From NCBI RefSeq assembly GCF_022879575.1, contig NZ_CP084260.1, positions 1,798,001 to 1,862,000 of the forward strand: a stretch of 64,000 nucleotides of DNA. The letters run 5' to 3'. Origin of the DNA: Caballeronia sp. SL2Y3 (lineage in GTDB: Bacteria; Pseudomonadota; Gammaproteobacteria; Burkholderiales; Burkholderiaceae). Within the stretch, counting starts at the first letter, position 1; each line of letters opens with the position of its first letter. The notes beneath the pieces are model-generated. The model was not told the DNA's origin, did no database searches, and saw nothing but the letters and a program-made list of their open reading frames with translations. The translations under genes were made by a program, and so were the position numbers. This document shows, one piece after another, positions 25,230-36,370 of the stretch.

Positions 25230-25667
25230 TCAGGCGTTGACCAACGGCTTCAACGCATCGACGAGCGGTGCGGGCAACGGCACTGGCCTGCGCGTCACGC
25301 GATCCACGTACACATGCACGAAATGCCCCTGCGCGGCCGCCTCGTCGGAGCCTTCCGCGAAGATGCCGACTTCATAACGCACGCTCGACGTGCCGAGCCG
25401 CTCCACGCGCAAGCCCGCGTCGATGCGCTCGGGAAACGCCACCGACGCGAAGTAGTTGCAGTGCGTCTCGACCACGAGCCCGATAGTCTCGCCTCCGGTG
25501 AAATCGAGCACGCGCTGGCGCAGTAGATACTCGTTCACCACCGTATCGAAGTAGCTGTAATAGACCACGTTATTGACGTGCCCATACACGTCGTTATCGG
25601 ACCAGCGCGTGCTGATCGCGAGAAAGTGCGGGTAATCCGCTCGCGTGGTTCGAACCGGCTTGGTCAT
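25230..25667 (-). CDS. Hot-dog fold acyl-CoA thioesterase (4HBT family)
   Basis: This 145-aa single hot-dog domain has the 4-hydroxybenzoyl-CoA thioesterase/YbgC active-site signature RWSDNDVYGHVNNVVYYSYFDT, with the catalytic Asp in DNDVYGH. VVETHCNYFASVAFP and VRYEVGIF follow. It would hydrolyse an acyl- or aroyl-CoA; the substrate cannot be read. The gene starts 3 nt after the stop of the iron alcohol dehydrogenase gene and ends 15 nt before livH, so it is probably co-transcribed with both. Confidence 0.87.
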   Translation of the reverse strand: MTKPVRTTRADYPHFLAISTRWSDNDVYGHVNNVVYYSYFDTVVNEYLLRQRVLDFTGGETIGLVVETHCNYFASVAFPERIDAGLRVERLGTSSVRYEVGIFAEGSDEAAAQGHFVHVYVDRVTRRPVPLPAPLVDALKPLVNA

Positions 25668-25670
25668 GGT

Positions 25671-26819
25671 TCAGAGCGATTCCATCAGCATGCGGCGATA
25701 GTCGTCGGCGCTCGCCTCGCGCGGGTTCGTCTTGTGGCAATGGTCCGCGAGCGCGCCTTTGACCACCTTGTCGAACATGCTTTCGTCCACGCCCATTTGC
25801 GACAGACGCGTCGGCAAGCCGAGGCGTTCGGTCATGTCGTGAAGCGCCTGCGCGACATCCGCGTTATCCGCGAGGTTCATCACGCGGCGCATGCGCGCGA
25901 GACGGCGTTCGGCGACGACTGTCGGCGCGCTTTCGTTGAAGCGCAGCACGGCGGGCAGAACGACCGCGTTGAGCGTGCCGTGATGCAGCGACGTGCGCCC
26001 GTTCACCGCGAGGCCGCCCAGCGGATGCGACAGCGAATGTACGCAGCCGAGTCCCTTTTGAAACGCCATCGCGCCTTGCATCGACGCCGACATCATGTTG
26101 AGGCGCGCGTCACGGTCCTGACCGTCGCGCGTGGCCCGCTCGATGTTCGCCCACGCGCGTTCGAGCCCGTCGAGCGCGATGCCGTCCGCGGGCGGATTGA
26201 ACGCCGGCGCCAGGAACGTTTCGATGCAATGCGCGATCGCGTCCATGCCGGTCGCGGCGGTGAGGCCGGGCGGCAGGCCGAGCGTGAGCGAAGGATCGCA
26301 GATGGCGGATTTCGGCAGCAGGTGCCACGAATGAAAGCCGAGCTTGCGCCCGTCGTTCAGGATGATGATCGCGCCGCGCGCCACTTCGCTGCCGGTGCCG
26401 GACGTGGTCGGCACCGCGATGAGCGGCGCGGCGCGCTCGGTGATCTTGCCGCTGCCGCCTTCGATCGTCGCATAGTGCGTGAGCGGCTCGTCATGCGTGG
26501 CGGCAATCGCGACGCCCTTCGCCAGATCGATGGCCGAACCGCCGCCGACCGCGATCAACCCGTCGCAGCCTTCGCGCTTGTACTGCGCGGCAGCTTCCAT
26601 GACCATCGCTTCGGTCGGGTTGGACGGCGTGTCGTCGAATACGGGCGGCGCGCCGAGCTTCGCGCTTTCGATCACGCGCGCGGACAGCCCCGCCGCCGCG
26701 ACACCCTTGTCCGTGATGACGAGCGGCCGCTTCATGCCGATGCGCGCGCATTCGCTTTGCAGCATGTCGAGCGAGTCGTAGCCGAGATGGATATGCGTCA
26801 GATAGAAGATGAAAGCCAT
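25671..26819 (-). CDS. Iron-containing alcohol dehydrogenase
   Basis: This 382-aa group III Fe-ADH has the NAD-binding GGGSAIDLAKG and PTTSGTGSEVARGAIIIL motifs, and the four metal ligands fall where expected: Asp and His in GMDAIAHCIETF, His in HSLSHPLGGLAV and His in SLHHGTLNAV. Related enzymes oxidise 1,3-propanediol, lactaldehyde, 4-hydroxybutyrate or maleylacetate; the substrate here is unknown. Its place ahead of a thioesterase and a liv-type importer suggests a small catabolic unit for an imported carboxylate or alcohol, which is inference only. Confidence 0.9.
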   Translation of the reverse strand: MAFIFYLTHIHLGYDSLDMLQSECARIGMKRPLVITDKGVAAAGLSARVIESAKLGAPPVFDDTPSNPTEAMVMEAAAQYKREGCDGLIAVGGGSAIDLAKGVAIAATHDEPLTHYATIEGGSGKITERAAPLIAVPTTSGTGSEVARGAIIILNDGRKLGFHSWHLLPKSAICDPSLTLGLPPGLTAATGMDAIAHCIETFLAPAFNPPADGIALDGLERAWANIERATRDGQDRDARLNMMSASMQGAMAFQKGLGCVHSLSHPLGGLAVNGRTSLHHGTLNAVVLPAVLRFNESAPTVVAERRLARMRRVMNLADNADVAQALHDMTERLGLPTRLSQMGVDESMFDKVVKGALADHCHKTNPREASADDYRRMLMESL

Positions 26820-26915
26820 GGCGCTCGGTGGGGTGGAATTAGGTTGCGGCCATGTTAGGAGCCGCGCGGCGAACGTGTCAATCCGGGTCAGCCGCGCGCG
26901 AACGCAAATCAGAAT

Positions 26916-27986
26916 TCAGGGCGCGGCGCACAGCGCGCGCACTTCGTCCGCGAAGCGCTCGACGGTTTCGGGCTTCGTGTCCCACGCGCACATCAGCCGG
27001 CAACCGCCCGAGCCGATGAACTGATAGAAGCGCCAGCCCTTCGCCCGCAGCGCCGCCGACACATGCGCGGGCAGTTCCGCGAACACCGCGTTGGCCTCGG
27101 GCTTGAAGAGGACGTTCACGCCGGGAATGTCCGCGAGGCGTGCGGCCATGAGTTGCGCCATTGCGTTCGAGTGACGGGCGTTGCGCAGCCACACGTCGCC
27201 ATCGAGCAGGCCGAGCCACGGCGCCGAGATGAAGCGCATCTTCGATGCGAGCTGCCCCGCCTGCTTCAGGCGATACGCGAAATCCGTGGCGAGCGCCTTG
27301 TCGAAGAACACGACCGCCTCGCCGACCGGCAGGCCGTTCTTGGTGCCGCCGAAGCACAGCACGTCGACGCCCGCGCGCCACGTGATCTCGGACGGATGCA
27401 CGTTCAGCGTCGCGACCGCATTCGCGAAACGCGCGCCGTCCATATGCACCTTCAGATGCCGGCGCTTCGCGATTGCGGCGATCGCGCGCACTTCCTCGAC
27501 GGTATAGACCGTGCCCACTTCCGTCGCCTGCGTGAGCGCGACCACCTTCGGCTTCGGATAGTGGATGTCGGCGCGCTTCGTGACGAGTTCCTCGATGGCA
27601 TCGGGCGTGAGCTTGCCGTTCTCGCCCTTCGCGGTGAGCAGCTTCGAGCCGCCGGAGAAGAACTCCGGACCGCCGCATTCGTCGGTTTCGATATGCGCGA
27701 GTTCGTGGCAAATGACCGAGTGATACGACTGGCACAGCGAAGCCAACGCGAGCGAATTGGCCGCCGTGCCGTTGAAGACGAAGAAGACCTCGCAATCGGT
27801 CTGGAACAGTTCGCGGATGCGGTCGCAGACGCGCGCGGTCCACGAATCGTCGCCATACGCAGGCTCGTGGCCGCTGGTGTTGGCCTCGACGAGGGCGGCG
27901 AGCGCCTCGGGGCAGATGCCGGCGTAGTTGTCGGAGGCGAAATGCTGGGTGAGTGGCGTGGGCGCTGTCATGGGAATCGCTGTCAT
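26916..27986 (-). CDS. ltaE: Low-specificity L-threonine aldolase
   Basis: This PLP-dependent fold type I enzyme cleaves L-threonine to glycine and acetaldehyde. Markers are FASDNYAGICPEAL, GDDSWTARVCDRI, EVFFVFNGTAANSLAL, HELAHIETDECGGPEF, KVHMDGARFANAVA and the cofactor lysine in CFGGTKNGLPVGEA. Three in-frame starts are possible (28043, 27986, 27971). None has a good ribosome site, so 27986 is a compromise; 27971 would still keep the whole fold. Length (356) is a little above the Escherichia coli enzyme. Confidence 0.92.
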   Translation of the reverse strand: MTAIPMTAPTPLTQHFASDNYAGICPEALAALVEANTSGHEPAYGDDSWTARVCDRIRELFQTDCEVFFVFNGTAANSLALASLCQSYHSVICHELAHIETDECGGPEFFSGGSKLLTAKGENGKLTPDAIEELVTKRADIHYPKPKVVALTQATEVGTVYTVEEVRAIAAIAKRRHLKVHMDGARFANAVATLNVHPSEITWRAGVDVLCFGGTKNGLPVGEAVVFFDKALATDFAYRLKQAGQLASKMRFISAPWLGLLDGDVWLRNARHSNAMAQLMAARLADIPGVNVLFKPEANAVFAELPAHVSAALRAKGWRFYQFIGSGGCRLMCAWDTKPETVERFADEVRALCAAP

Positions 27987-28156
27987 GGCTCGGGGCTGCG
28001 CGCGAACGGTATGCGTGATGCGTCCGTGCGCAATGCCGGCCATTTTAGCGGTTCGGTCGCGCGGGCGCGGTCAAGCGATGCCGCTCTGCGCGCGACCGGC
28101 GAACGCGAGCGGCAAGCGAGCGGCAAGTGGGCCGCCAGCCGCCCGCGTGCTACGGC

Positions 28157-28393
28157 TTACTTGCCGCTCGGCGCGCTTGCTGCCGCTGCCTGTTGAGCCT
28201 TCTTGTCTTTCTTGTTGGCTTCATGATGGCCGATCGCGCAGCCGCCGACGGCGCCCGCCGTGCCATGCTTGCCCGCCACGTGCCCCGCGACGCCGCCGAC
28301 AGCCGCGCCTTCCATGCAGCCCTTCGCTTGCGCCGCTCCCGTCGAAGCGATCATCGCGGTGGCGAACAAAACGGATGCGAATGTGCGATTCAT
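28157..28393 (-). CDS. Small exported Gly/Ala-rich protein
   Basis: This 78-aa protein has a clear signal peptide (MNRTFASVLFATAMIASTGAAQA, 23 residues). The mature part is rich in glycine and alanine (GAAVGGVAGHVAGKHGTAGAVGGCAIGHH), a glycine-zipper-like segment, followed by a Lys-rich and Ala-rich tail (NKKDKKAQQAAAA). A GGGAGA ribosome site lies 6 nt before the ATG. Glycine-zipper proteins often insert into or associate with membranes, but no function can be assigned. Two cysteines in the mature part might form a disulphide. Confidence 0.75.
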   Translation of the reverse strand: MNRTFASVLFATAMIASTGAAQAKGCMEGAAVGGVAGHVAGKHGTAGAVGGCAIGHHEANKKDKKAQQAAAASAPSGK

Positions 28394-28469
28394 GGTTCAT
28401 CTCCCTTTGTGGTTGGATAAACCGAGGTTGCACGCCGTATGCCTGACAGCTTGTAATCAACAATAAGAA

Positions 28470-28500
28470 CGGCCCGATCGACTTTCGCCGAATCGGGCCG
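28470..28500 (-). terminator. Terminator of alaS
   Basis: A 9-bp GC stem (CGGCCCGAT / ATCGGGCCG) encloses a 13-nt loop and is followed on the minus strand by the T-rich TTCTTATTG. It lies 31 nt after the alaS stop codon. Confidence 0.75.
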
Positions 28501-28531
28501 CTTCGAACTGCCTAACGCCAGATGCGCTGCG

Positions 28532-31156
28532 TTAGAGCTGTTGCTGCACCCAGCCTGTCACGCCTGCGAGCGCGGCCGGCAGCTTGGCAGGCTCCGTGCC
28601 GCCCGCCTGCGCCATGTCGGGACGACCGCCGCCCTTGCCGCCCACTTGCTGCGCGACGAAGTTGACGAGCTCGCCCGCCTTCACCTTCTTCGATGCATCC
28701 GGCGTCACGCCCGCGATCAGGCTCACCTTGCCGCCATCGACCGATGCGAGCACGATGGCCGCGCTCTTCAGCTTGTCCTTCAGCTTGTCGACGGTTTCGC
28801 GCAGCGTCTTCACGTCCGCGCCTTCGAGTTCGGCGGCGAGCACATGAACGCCGGAGACGTCCACCGCTTGCGAGACGAGTTCATCGCCCTGGCTCGACGC
28901 GAGCTTCGACTTGAGCGCGGCCAGTTCCTTTTCGAGCGACTTCACGTGCTCCTGAACCTGTCCGATGCGCTGCGTCAGTTCCGAGGGCTGCGCCTTCAGC
29001 ACGCTCGCCGCCGCGTTGATGCGCGCCTCCAGTTCCTGCACGTAGCGCACCGCGTTGTCGCCGGTAATGGCCTCGACGCGGCGAATGCCCGCCGCCACGC
29101 CGCCTTCCATCACGATCTTGAAGAAGCCGATGTCGCCCGTGCGCTGCACGTGCGTGCCGCCGCAGAGTTCGCGCGAGAAGCCGAGATCGAGCACGCGCAC
29201 CGTGTCGCCGTATTTCTCGCCGAAGAGCGCCATTGCGCCGCCCTTCACCGCTTCGTCGTAAGGCATGACGCGCACGACGCCCGGCGCGTTCGCCAGAATC
29301 TCCGCGTTGACGATCTCTTCGACGCGGCGGATCTGCTCGTCCGTCATCGGCGCGTTATGCGCGAAGTCGAAGCGCGTCTTGTCGGCATCGACGAGCGAGC
29401 CTTTCTGCTGCACATGGCCGCCGAGCACTTCACGCAGCGCCTTGTGCATCAGGTGCGTGGCCGAGTGGTTGCGCGCGGTGCGGGCGCGGCGCACGGCGTC
29501 GATCTGCGCCTTCACCACGTCGCCGACCTTGAGCGTGCCCTGCGCGACCGTGCCGTGATGACCGACGACATCGGCCTGCACTTTCAGCGTGTCGGCCACT
29601 TCGAAGCGCGTCGACGCGTTCACGAGCACGCCCTGATCGCCGACCTGACCGCCCGATTCCGCGTAGAACGGCGTGTGGTCGAGCACGACGACCGCCTGTT
29701 GTCCCGCTTGCGCCTCCTGAACCGACGCGCCTTCCACATACAGCGCGACGATCTTCGCGTCGTCGAAAATCTCTTTCTCGTAGCCGTGGAACGTGGTCTT
29801 CGCGCCCGAGTATTCGAGGCCCTGCGCGAGCTTGAACTTGCCGGCCGCGCGCGCCTGATCGCGCTGGCGGGCCATGGCGTCGTCGAACGCGGGTTCGTCG
29901 ACCGTCACGCCGCGCTCGCGGCACACGTCCGCCGTCAGGTCCAGCGGGAAACCGTAGGTGTCGTGCAGCTTGAACGCGAGTTCGCCGTCCAGTTGCTTGA
30001 CGCCCTTCTTTTCCAGCTCCGCGAGTTCGCCTTCGAGAATCGACATGCCGTGCTCGATCGTCTCGAAGAAGCGTTCTTCTTCCTGACGCAGCACGTCGGT
30101 CACGCGCTGCTGCGCGTCTTTCAGTTCCGGATAGGCCGCGCCCATTTCCGCGACGAGATCGGCCACGAGCTTATGGAAGAACGCGCTCTTCTTGCCGAGC
30201 TTGTAGCCGTGACGGATCGCGCGGCGCACGATACGGCGCAGCACGTAGCCGCGGCCTTCGTTGCCGGGAATCACGCCGTCGACGATCAAAAACGAGCACG
30301 CGCGAATGTGGTCCGCGATCACCTTCAGCGAGTTGTTCTCAAGATCGGCCGTGTTCGTTTCGCGGCCGGCGGCCTTGATGAGCGTCTGGAACAGGTCGAT
30401 TTCGTAGTTGCTATGCACGTGCTGGAGCACGGCCGCAAGACGTTCGAGACCCATGCCAGTATCAACGCACTGCTTCGGCAGCGGCGTCATGTTGCCCTGC
30501 GCGTCGCGGTTGAACTGCATGAACACGAGATTCCAGATCTCGATGAAGCGGTCGCCGTCTTCCTCCGGCGACCCCGGCGGGCCGCCCCAGATTTCCGGGC
30601 CGTGGTCATAGAACACTTCGGAGCACGGACCGCACGGGCCGGTATCGGCCATCTGCCAGAAGTTGTCCGATGCGTAGCGCGCGCCCTTGTTGTCGCCGAT
30701 GCGGATGATGCGCTCGGTCGGCACGCCGATTTCCTTCGCCCAGATATCGTAGGCTTCGTCGTCTTCCTGATAGACGGTGACGGTGAGCTTTTCCGGCGGC
30801 AGCATGTAGACCTTCGTCAACAGCTCCCAGCAATAGTGGATGGCGTCGCGCTTGAAATAATCGCCGAACGAAAAGTTGCCGAGCATCTCGAAGAACGTGT
30901 GATGCCGCGCGGTGTAGCCGACGTTCTCCAGATCGTTATGCTTGCCGCCCGCGCGCACGCTGCGCTGCGCGGTGGTCGCACGCGTGTACGGGCGCGATTC
31001 GGCGCCGAGGAACACGTCCTTGAACTGGACCATGCCCGAGTTCGTGAAAAGCAGCGTCGGGTCGTTGCCGGGCACGAGGCTCGACGAGCGGACGATCGTG
31101 TGGCCCTTCGATTCGAAGAACTTCAGGAATTTCTCGCGTATTTCGGCGGCTTTCAT
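28532..31156 (-). CDS. alaS: Alanyl-tRNA synthetase
   Basis: This 874-aa class II synthetase charges tRNA-Ala. The N-terminal catalytic core shows [37 protein letters not shown], and [13 protein letters not shown]; the editing domain shows the zinc motifs [12 protein letters not shown] and [13 protein letters not shown], and the C-Ala region has a coiled coil ([25 protein letters not shown]). Length matches the family (about 875). A TATAAT -10 lies at 31260-31255, about 100 nt upstream of the ATG. Confidence 0.97.
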   Translation of the reverse strand: MKAAEIREKFLKFFESKGHTIVRSSSLVPGNDPTLLFTNSGMVQFKDVFLGAESRPYTRATTAQRSVRAGGKHNDLENVGYTARHHTFFEMLGNFSFGDYFKRDAIHYCWELLTKVYMLPPEKLTVTVYQEDDEAYDIWAKEIGVPTERIIRIGDNKGARYASDNFWQMADTGPCGPCSEVFYDHGPEIWGGPPGSPEEDGDRFIEIWNLVFMQFNRDAQGNMTPLPKQCVDTGMGLERLAAVLQHVHSNYEIDLFQTLIKAAGRETNTADLENNSLKVIADHIRACSFLIVDGVIPGNEGRGYVLRRIVRRAIRHGYKLGKKSAFFHKLVADLVAEMGAAYPELKDAQQRVTDVLRQEEERFFETIEHGMSILEGELAELEKKGVKQLDGELAFKLHDTYGFPLDLTADVCRERGVTVDEPAFDDAMARQRDQARAAGKFKLAQGLEYSGAKTTFHGYEKEIFDDAKIVALYVEGASVQEAQAGQQAVVVLDHTPFYAESGGQVGDQGVLVNASTRFEVADTLKVQADVVGHHGTVAQGTLKVGDVVKAQIDAVRRARTARNHSATHLMHKALREVLGGHVQQKGSLVDADKTRFDFAHNAPMTDEQIRRVEEIVNAEILANAPGVVRVMPYDEAVKGGAMALFGEKYGDTVRVLDLGFSRELCGGTHVQRTGDIGFFKIVMEGGVAAGIRRVEAITGDNAVRYVQELEARINAAASVLKAQPSELTQRIGQVQEHVKSLEKELAALKSKLASSQGDELVSQAVDVSGVHVLAAELEGADVKTLRETVDKLKDKLKSAAIVLASVDGGKVSLIAGVTPDASKKVKAGELVNFVAQQVGGKGGGRPDMAQAGGTEPAKLPAALAGVTGWVQQQL

Positions 31157-31254
31157 GGCGTACGGGGCGCGGTCTGCGTTCTCTGATGCGGTTTTTGGTA
31201 TTGCCCGGCACGGCCTTGCGACAAGGACTTTCGGCCAGGCAGACGTAATGTTCG

Positions 31255-31260
31255 ATTATA
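31255..31260 (-). promoter_or_regulatory. Probable -10 element of alaS
   Basis: The minus strand reads TATAAT at 31260-31255 in the 271-bp divergent region between alaS and the CoA-transferase gene. The -35 position is GC-rich and unconvincing. Confidence 0.5.
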
Positions 31261-31427
31261 CGGGATTCGCCGCGCGGCCCCGCCCGATAACGGCCTTGGA
31301 GCGAGTCCTCGAAAGTCGTTACGCGCAGTTCGCGTCCGCCCTGCTTTCGCGTCTGCGCGGTTTCGTGCGACAGTCGCGTGAACAGCAGCCGATTCACCGA
31401 ACCACATTCAAGCGAGCGATATATCGA

Positions 31428-32648
31428 ATGGGAGCACTGAGCCATATCCGCGTACTGGATCTCACCCGCGTGCTGGCGGGACCGTGGTGCGCGCAGACCC
31501 TGGCCGATCTCGGCGCGGACGTCATCAAGATCGAGCGGCCCGGAACCGGCGACGACACGCGCCACTGGGGCCCGCCGTATCTGAAGACGCCCGACGGCGA
31601 GGACACGCGCGAAGCCGCCTACTATCTCGCGGCGAACCGCAACAAGCGCTCGGTGACGGTGGATATCGCCACCGAAGAAGGCCAGCGCATCGTGCGCGAA
31701 CTCGCCGCGCAAAGCGACGTGGTGCTGGAGAACTACAAGGTCGGCCAGTTGAAGAAGTACGGGCTCGACTATGAATCGCTTGCGCAGGTCAAGCCGGACA
31801 TCGTCTATTGCTCGGTAACGGGCTTCGGGCAGACGGGTCCGTATGCGCAGCGCGCGGGCTACGACTTCATCATTCAGGGCATCGGCGGGTTCATGAGCAT
31901 TACCGGCGAGCGCGACGGCCAGCCGGGCGGCGGCCCGCAGAAGGCCGGCGTTGCCATCGCGGACCTGATGACCGGCATGTACGCGACGGTCGGCGTCCTG
32001 GCGGCGCTGAGTCATCGCGACAGAACGGGCGAAGGCCAGTACATCGACATGGCGCTGCTCGACGTGCAGGTGGCGATGCTCGCCAACATGAACACGAACT
32101 TCCTCGCGAGCGGCAAGCCGCCGGTGCGCTGGGGCAACGCGCATCCCAACATCGTGCCGTATCAGACCTTCCAGACGAGCGATGGCTGGATCATCGTCGC
32201 GGTGGGCAACGACGGCCAGTTCCGCAAGTTCGTCGAAGCGGGCGGACGCGCGGAACTGGCCGACGATCCGCGCTTCGCGACGAACCCCTCGCGCGTGCGC
32301 AATCGCGACCTGCTCGTGCCGATTCTCGCGGACATGGTGCGCGCGCGCGGCAAGCACGCATGGCTTGCGGCGCTGGAAGCGGCGGGCGTGCCGTGCGGGC
32401 CGATCAACGATCTCGCGGAAGTGTTCGACGACCCGCAGGTGATCGCGCGGCGGATGCAGATCGACTTGCGGCATCCGGAAGGCGGCGCGGTAAAGCTCGT
32501 CGCGAGCCCGATCAAGATGAGCGCGACTCCGCCCGAAGCGCGCACGCATCCGCCGATGCTCGGCGAACATACGGCGAGCGTGCTCGCCGACGTGCTGGGT
32601 TACGACGACGAGAAAATCGCGCGACTACGGGCGTCGAAGGCGATTTGA
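31428..32648 (+). CDS. Family III CoA-transferase (CaiB/BaiF type)
   Basis: This 406-aa formyl-CoA transferase-like enzyme moves CoA between carboxylic acids. It has the N-terminal LSHIRVLDLTRVLAGPWCAQ and LADLGADVIKIERPG, a conserved GYDFIIQGIGGFMSITG and the catalytic aspartate in VAIADLMTGMYA, then WGNAHPNIVPYQTF and GVPCGPINDLAEV. The start at 31428 matches the family; the frame is open far upstream only because it shadows the alaS promoter region. The gene stands alone between alaS and a lipoprotein gene. Substrates (for example succinyl-CoA with a dicarboxylate or hydroxy acid) cannot be inferred. Confidence 0.9.
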   Translation: MGALSHIRVLDLTRVLAGPWCAQTLADLGADVIKIERPGTGDDTRHWGPPYLKTPDGEDTREAAYYLAANRNKRSVTVDIATEEGQRIVRELAAQSDVVLENYKVGQLKKYGLDYESLAQVKPDIVYCSVTGFGQTGPYAQRAGYDFIIQGIGGFMSITGERDGQPGGGPQKAGVAIADLMTGMYATVGVLAALSHRDRTGEGQYIDMALLDVQVAMLANMNTNFLASGKPPVRWGNAHPNIVPYQTFQTSDGWIIVAVGNDGQFRKFVEAGGRAELADDPRFATNPSRVRNRDLLVPILADMVRARGKHAWLAALEAAGVPCGPINDLAEVFDDPQVIARRMQIDLRHPEGGAVKLVASPIKMSATPPEARTHPPMLGEHTASVLADVLGYDDEKIARLRASKAI

Positions 32649-32655
32649 GCCGAGA

Positions 32656-32868
32656 TCAGCGCACGCCCGCGCCGATCAGCCCGCCCGCCGCCGCGCCCGC
32701 GACGGTGCCGAGCGGCCCGCCCGTCACGAGATAGCCGAGCGCGCCGCCGGCAGCGGCGCCGACGCCGGCGTGCGCCTGCTGGCGCGACATACCCGAGCAC
32801 GCGGCGAGGCTCGAAACGAGGGCGGCTGCCGCGGCGAGCTTGATGGTCGTGATAGCGATCTTCTTCAT
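32656..32868 (-). CDS. Small glycine-zipper lipoprotein, OsmB-like
   Basis: This 70-aa lipoprotein has a signal peptide with lipobox LAAC (lipidated Cys24), then a glycine-zipper segment (VGAAAGGALGYLVTGGPLGTVAGAAAGGLIGAG) like that of OsmB and related stress lipoproteins. A GAAGGAACC ribosome site precedes the ATG. It is convergent with the CoA-transferase gene, 7 nt away. Likely outer-membrane or periplasmic-face location; function unknown. Confidence 0.78.
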   Translation of the reverse strand: MKKIAITTIKLAAAAALVSSLAACSGMSRQQAHAGVGAAAGGALGYLVTGGPLGTVAGAAAGGLIGAGVR

Positions 32869-33186
32869 GGCTGGGTTCCTTCTTCTGCTTGTGTTGTCGT
32901 TGTGATGTCTTGTTGTGTACTGCTTCGCCGGGGCGAAACCCGACGTGGCGAGCCGATCATAAAATCCGCCCGATGCGGCTCACAAGGCGATTTACGTCCC
33001 GTTACGGTCGTTACGAAACGGCTCGCGCGCCACCCGCCGGCGACGAGGCGCAACCCGCCTGCCCGCGCCGGTTGCGTAAGGTAGAATCGACCCGATATCC
33101 AGTCATGATTCGAACCCGTTCCGAGCCGCGCGGAACGGTTGCCGAACCGATCACACGCGAGCGCATCCGTTGGCACTCTTTTTCGC
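32869..33186. other. 318-bp intergenic region upstream of glnS
   Basis: This is a divergent promoter region between the OsmB-like gene and glnS. I see a TAGAAT -10-like hexamer at 33082-33087 on the plus strand that could serve glnS with a leader of about 93 nt, but no good -35. A short inverted repeat (TTCGCCGGGGCGAA) lies at about 32926-32939. No gene is supported here. Confidence 0.4.
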
Positions 33187-34896
<1,710 letters not shown>

Positions 34897-34930
34897 TCGC
34901 CCGAAGGCGCACGCTCCGGGCGAGGACCGC

Positions 34931-35872
34931 ATGAAAGTGCCACAACCGCCGGCAGTTCGCATGGTCTGCGCGATGGCGGCGGCGCTTGCGCTCGCCTGCC
35001 CGGCCGCACATGCGGCTTCCGCGCAGGCGGCGATCGATCAGATGCCGCCGTCGGCGACGCTGCGCAAGATCGCGGAGAACGGCGCCATCGTGCTGGGCGC
35101 GCGCGAGTCGTCGGTGCCGTTCTCGTACATGGTGCGGCAGCAGCCGACGGGCTATTCGTACGCCATCGCGCTGAAGGTGGTCGACGAAGTCAAGCGGCGG
35201 CTCAACATGCCGAACCTCGCGATCAAGAACGTGGTGGTCACGTCCGCGAACCGCATCTCCTACGTGGTCAACAACCAGATCGATCTGGAATGCGGCTCGA
35301 CGGCGCATATCGCCGAGCGCGATCCGCTCGTCGCGTTTTCCAACAGCATCTTTCAGTACGGCATCCGCATGGCGGTGAAGCGCAAGTCGGGCATTCGCGA
35401 CTACGCGGACCTCGCGGGCAAGACCGTCGCCACGACGGCGGGCACGTCGGATGAGCGCATCCTTCGGCAGATGACGCTGGAGCGCAAGCTGAACATGCGC
35501 ATCATCAGCGCGCGCGATCACGCGGAAGCGTTCGGAGCACTGAAGAACGATCGCGCGGTTGCGTTCGTGATGGACGATCCGCTGCTCTACGGGCAGATCG
35601 CCGAGCAAGGCACGGCGCGCAGCGACTATATGGTGACCGGCGAATCGCTCGCGACCGAGACGTACGGCTGCATGATGCGCAGGGGCGATCCGGTGTTCAA
35701 GCGCATGGTCGACGACGTGATTGCGAACATGCAGCGCAGCGGCGAAGCCGCGAAGCTCTACGAAGCGTGGTTCATGCAGCCGATTCCGCCCGACGGCATC
35801 AATCTGCGATTCCCGATGTCGCCGGAGATGAAGGCGCTCTTCGCGCATCCCAACGATCACCGGGTCGACTGA
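34931..35872 (+). CDS. Periplasmic amino-acid-binding protein (GltI-like)
   Basis: This 313-aa exported solute-binding protein (SBP_bac_3 family) resembles glutamate/aspartate-binding GltI. A signal peptide of about 29 residues precedes LRKIAENGAIVLGARESSVPFSY, NRISYVVNNQIDLECGS (typical of GltI), LAGKTVATTAGTSDERILRQ and RAVAFVMDDPLLYGQI. A GAGGA ribosome site lies 5 nt upstream. No permease or ATPase genes are adjacent, so it is either an orphan or works with a transporter encoded elsewhere. It follows glnS by 34 nt and could share its transcript, although a 6-bp GC hairpin (34898-34922) lies between. Confidence 0.88.
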   Translation: MKVPQPPAVRMVCAMAAALALACPAAHAASAQAAIDQMPPSATLRKIAENGAIVLGARESSVPFSYMVRQQPTGYSYAIALKVVDEVKRRLNMPNLAIKNVVVTSANRISYVVNNQIDLECGSTAHIAERDPLVAFSNSIFQYGIRMAVKRKSGIRDYADLAGKTVATTAGTSDERILRQMTLERKLNMRIISARDHAEAFGALKNDRAVAFVMDDPLLYGQIAEQGTARSDYMVTGESLATETYGCMMRRGDPVFKRMVDDVIANMQRSGEAAKLYEAWFMQPIPPDGINLRFPMSPEMKALFAHPNDHRVD

Positions 35873-35886
35873 GGCGCGAGTAGGGT

Positions 35887-36348
35887 TCAGTCGAGCGTTT
35901 CGTGCAGTTCCGCGAGGGAAAGCGTCGTCTGAAAGAGCCGCGCGAGACTGCGGCTCGCAAAGCGGTCGACTTCCGCGGGACTGACCCAGCGGTAGGCGTC
36001 CATCTCCGGAATCATGGTGCCGTCGCTATAGCGCGGGAAGTACGACTCGCACACGCACTTGGCCAGGTCCACTTCGTCGTCCGCGACGCGCACCGCGAAA
36101 AGGTGCAGGTCCTTGTCGCGTCGATAGACGAAGCGGCCCAGATCTTTCAGATGCGCCAGGCGCTCGGCCGACAGCACGATGCCCGTCTCTTCGACGAGCT
36201 CGCGCAACGCCGCATCGCGCGGGTTCTCGTCCGGATCGGCCTGACCCTTGGGCACGTCCCAATGCGCGGTTTCGGTCGCATGGCACAGCAGGACGTCGCC
36301 CTGTGCGTTCAGAATGACGACGCCGCACGATACGGTGCGGCCGGTCAT
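35887..36348 (-). CDS. Nudix hydrolase
   Basis: This 153-aa single Nudix domain carries a complete Nudix box: GQADPDENPRDAALRELVEE with ETGI following, matching G-x5-E-x7-REUxEExGU. It would hydrolyse a nucleoside diphosphate linked to another group; the substrate is unknown. WDVPKGQ and the late aromatic YRWVSPAEVDRF resemble bis(5'-nucleosyl)-tetraphosphatase/RppH-like members. It lies 22 nt downstream of the exported protein gene at 36371-36781 on the same strand. Confidence 0.9.
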   Translation of the reverse strand: MTGRTVSCGVVILNAQGDVLLCHATETAHWDVPKGQADPDENPRDAALRELVEETGIVLSAERLAHLKDLGRFVYRRDKDLHLFAVRVADDEVDLAKCVCESYFPRYSDGTMIPEMDAYRWVSPAEVDRFASRSLARLFQTTLSLAELHETLD

Positions 36349-36370
36349 CGCGCGTTCGCTCCGCTCATGC

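Noticed and set aside
30606..30833. Short frames inside alaS, ftsH and carB that resemble small basic proteins
   Set aside because: They are out-of-frame readings of conserved genes with GC-skewed composition and no ribosome sites.
28541..31186. 881-codon frame antisense to alaS
   Set aside because: Composition is Arg/His-rich without domain signatures. alaS on the other strand is complete.
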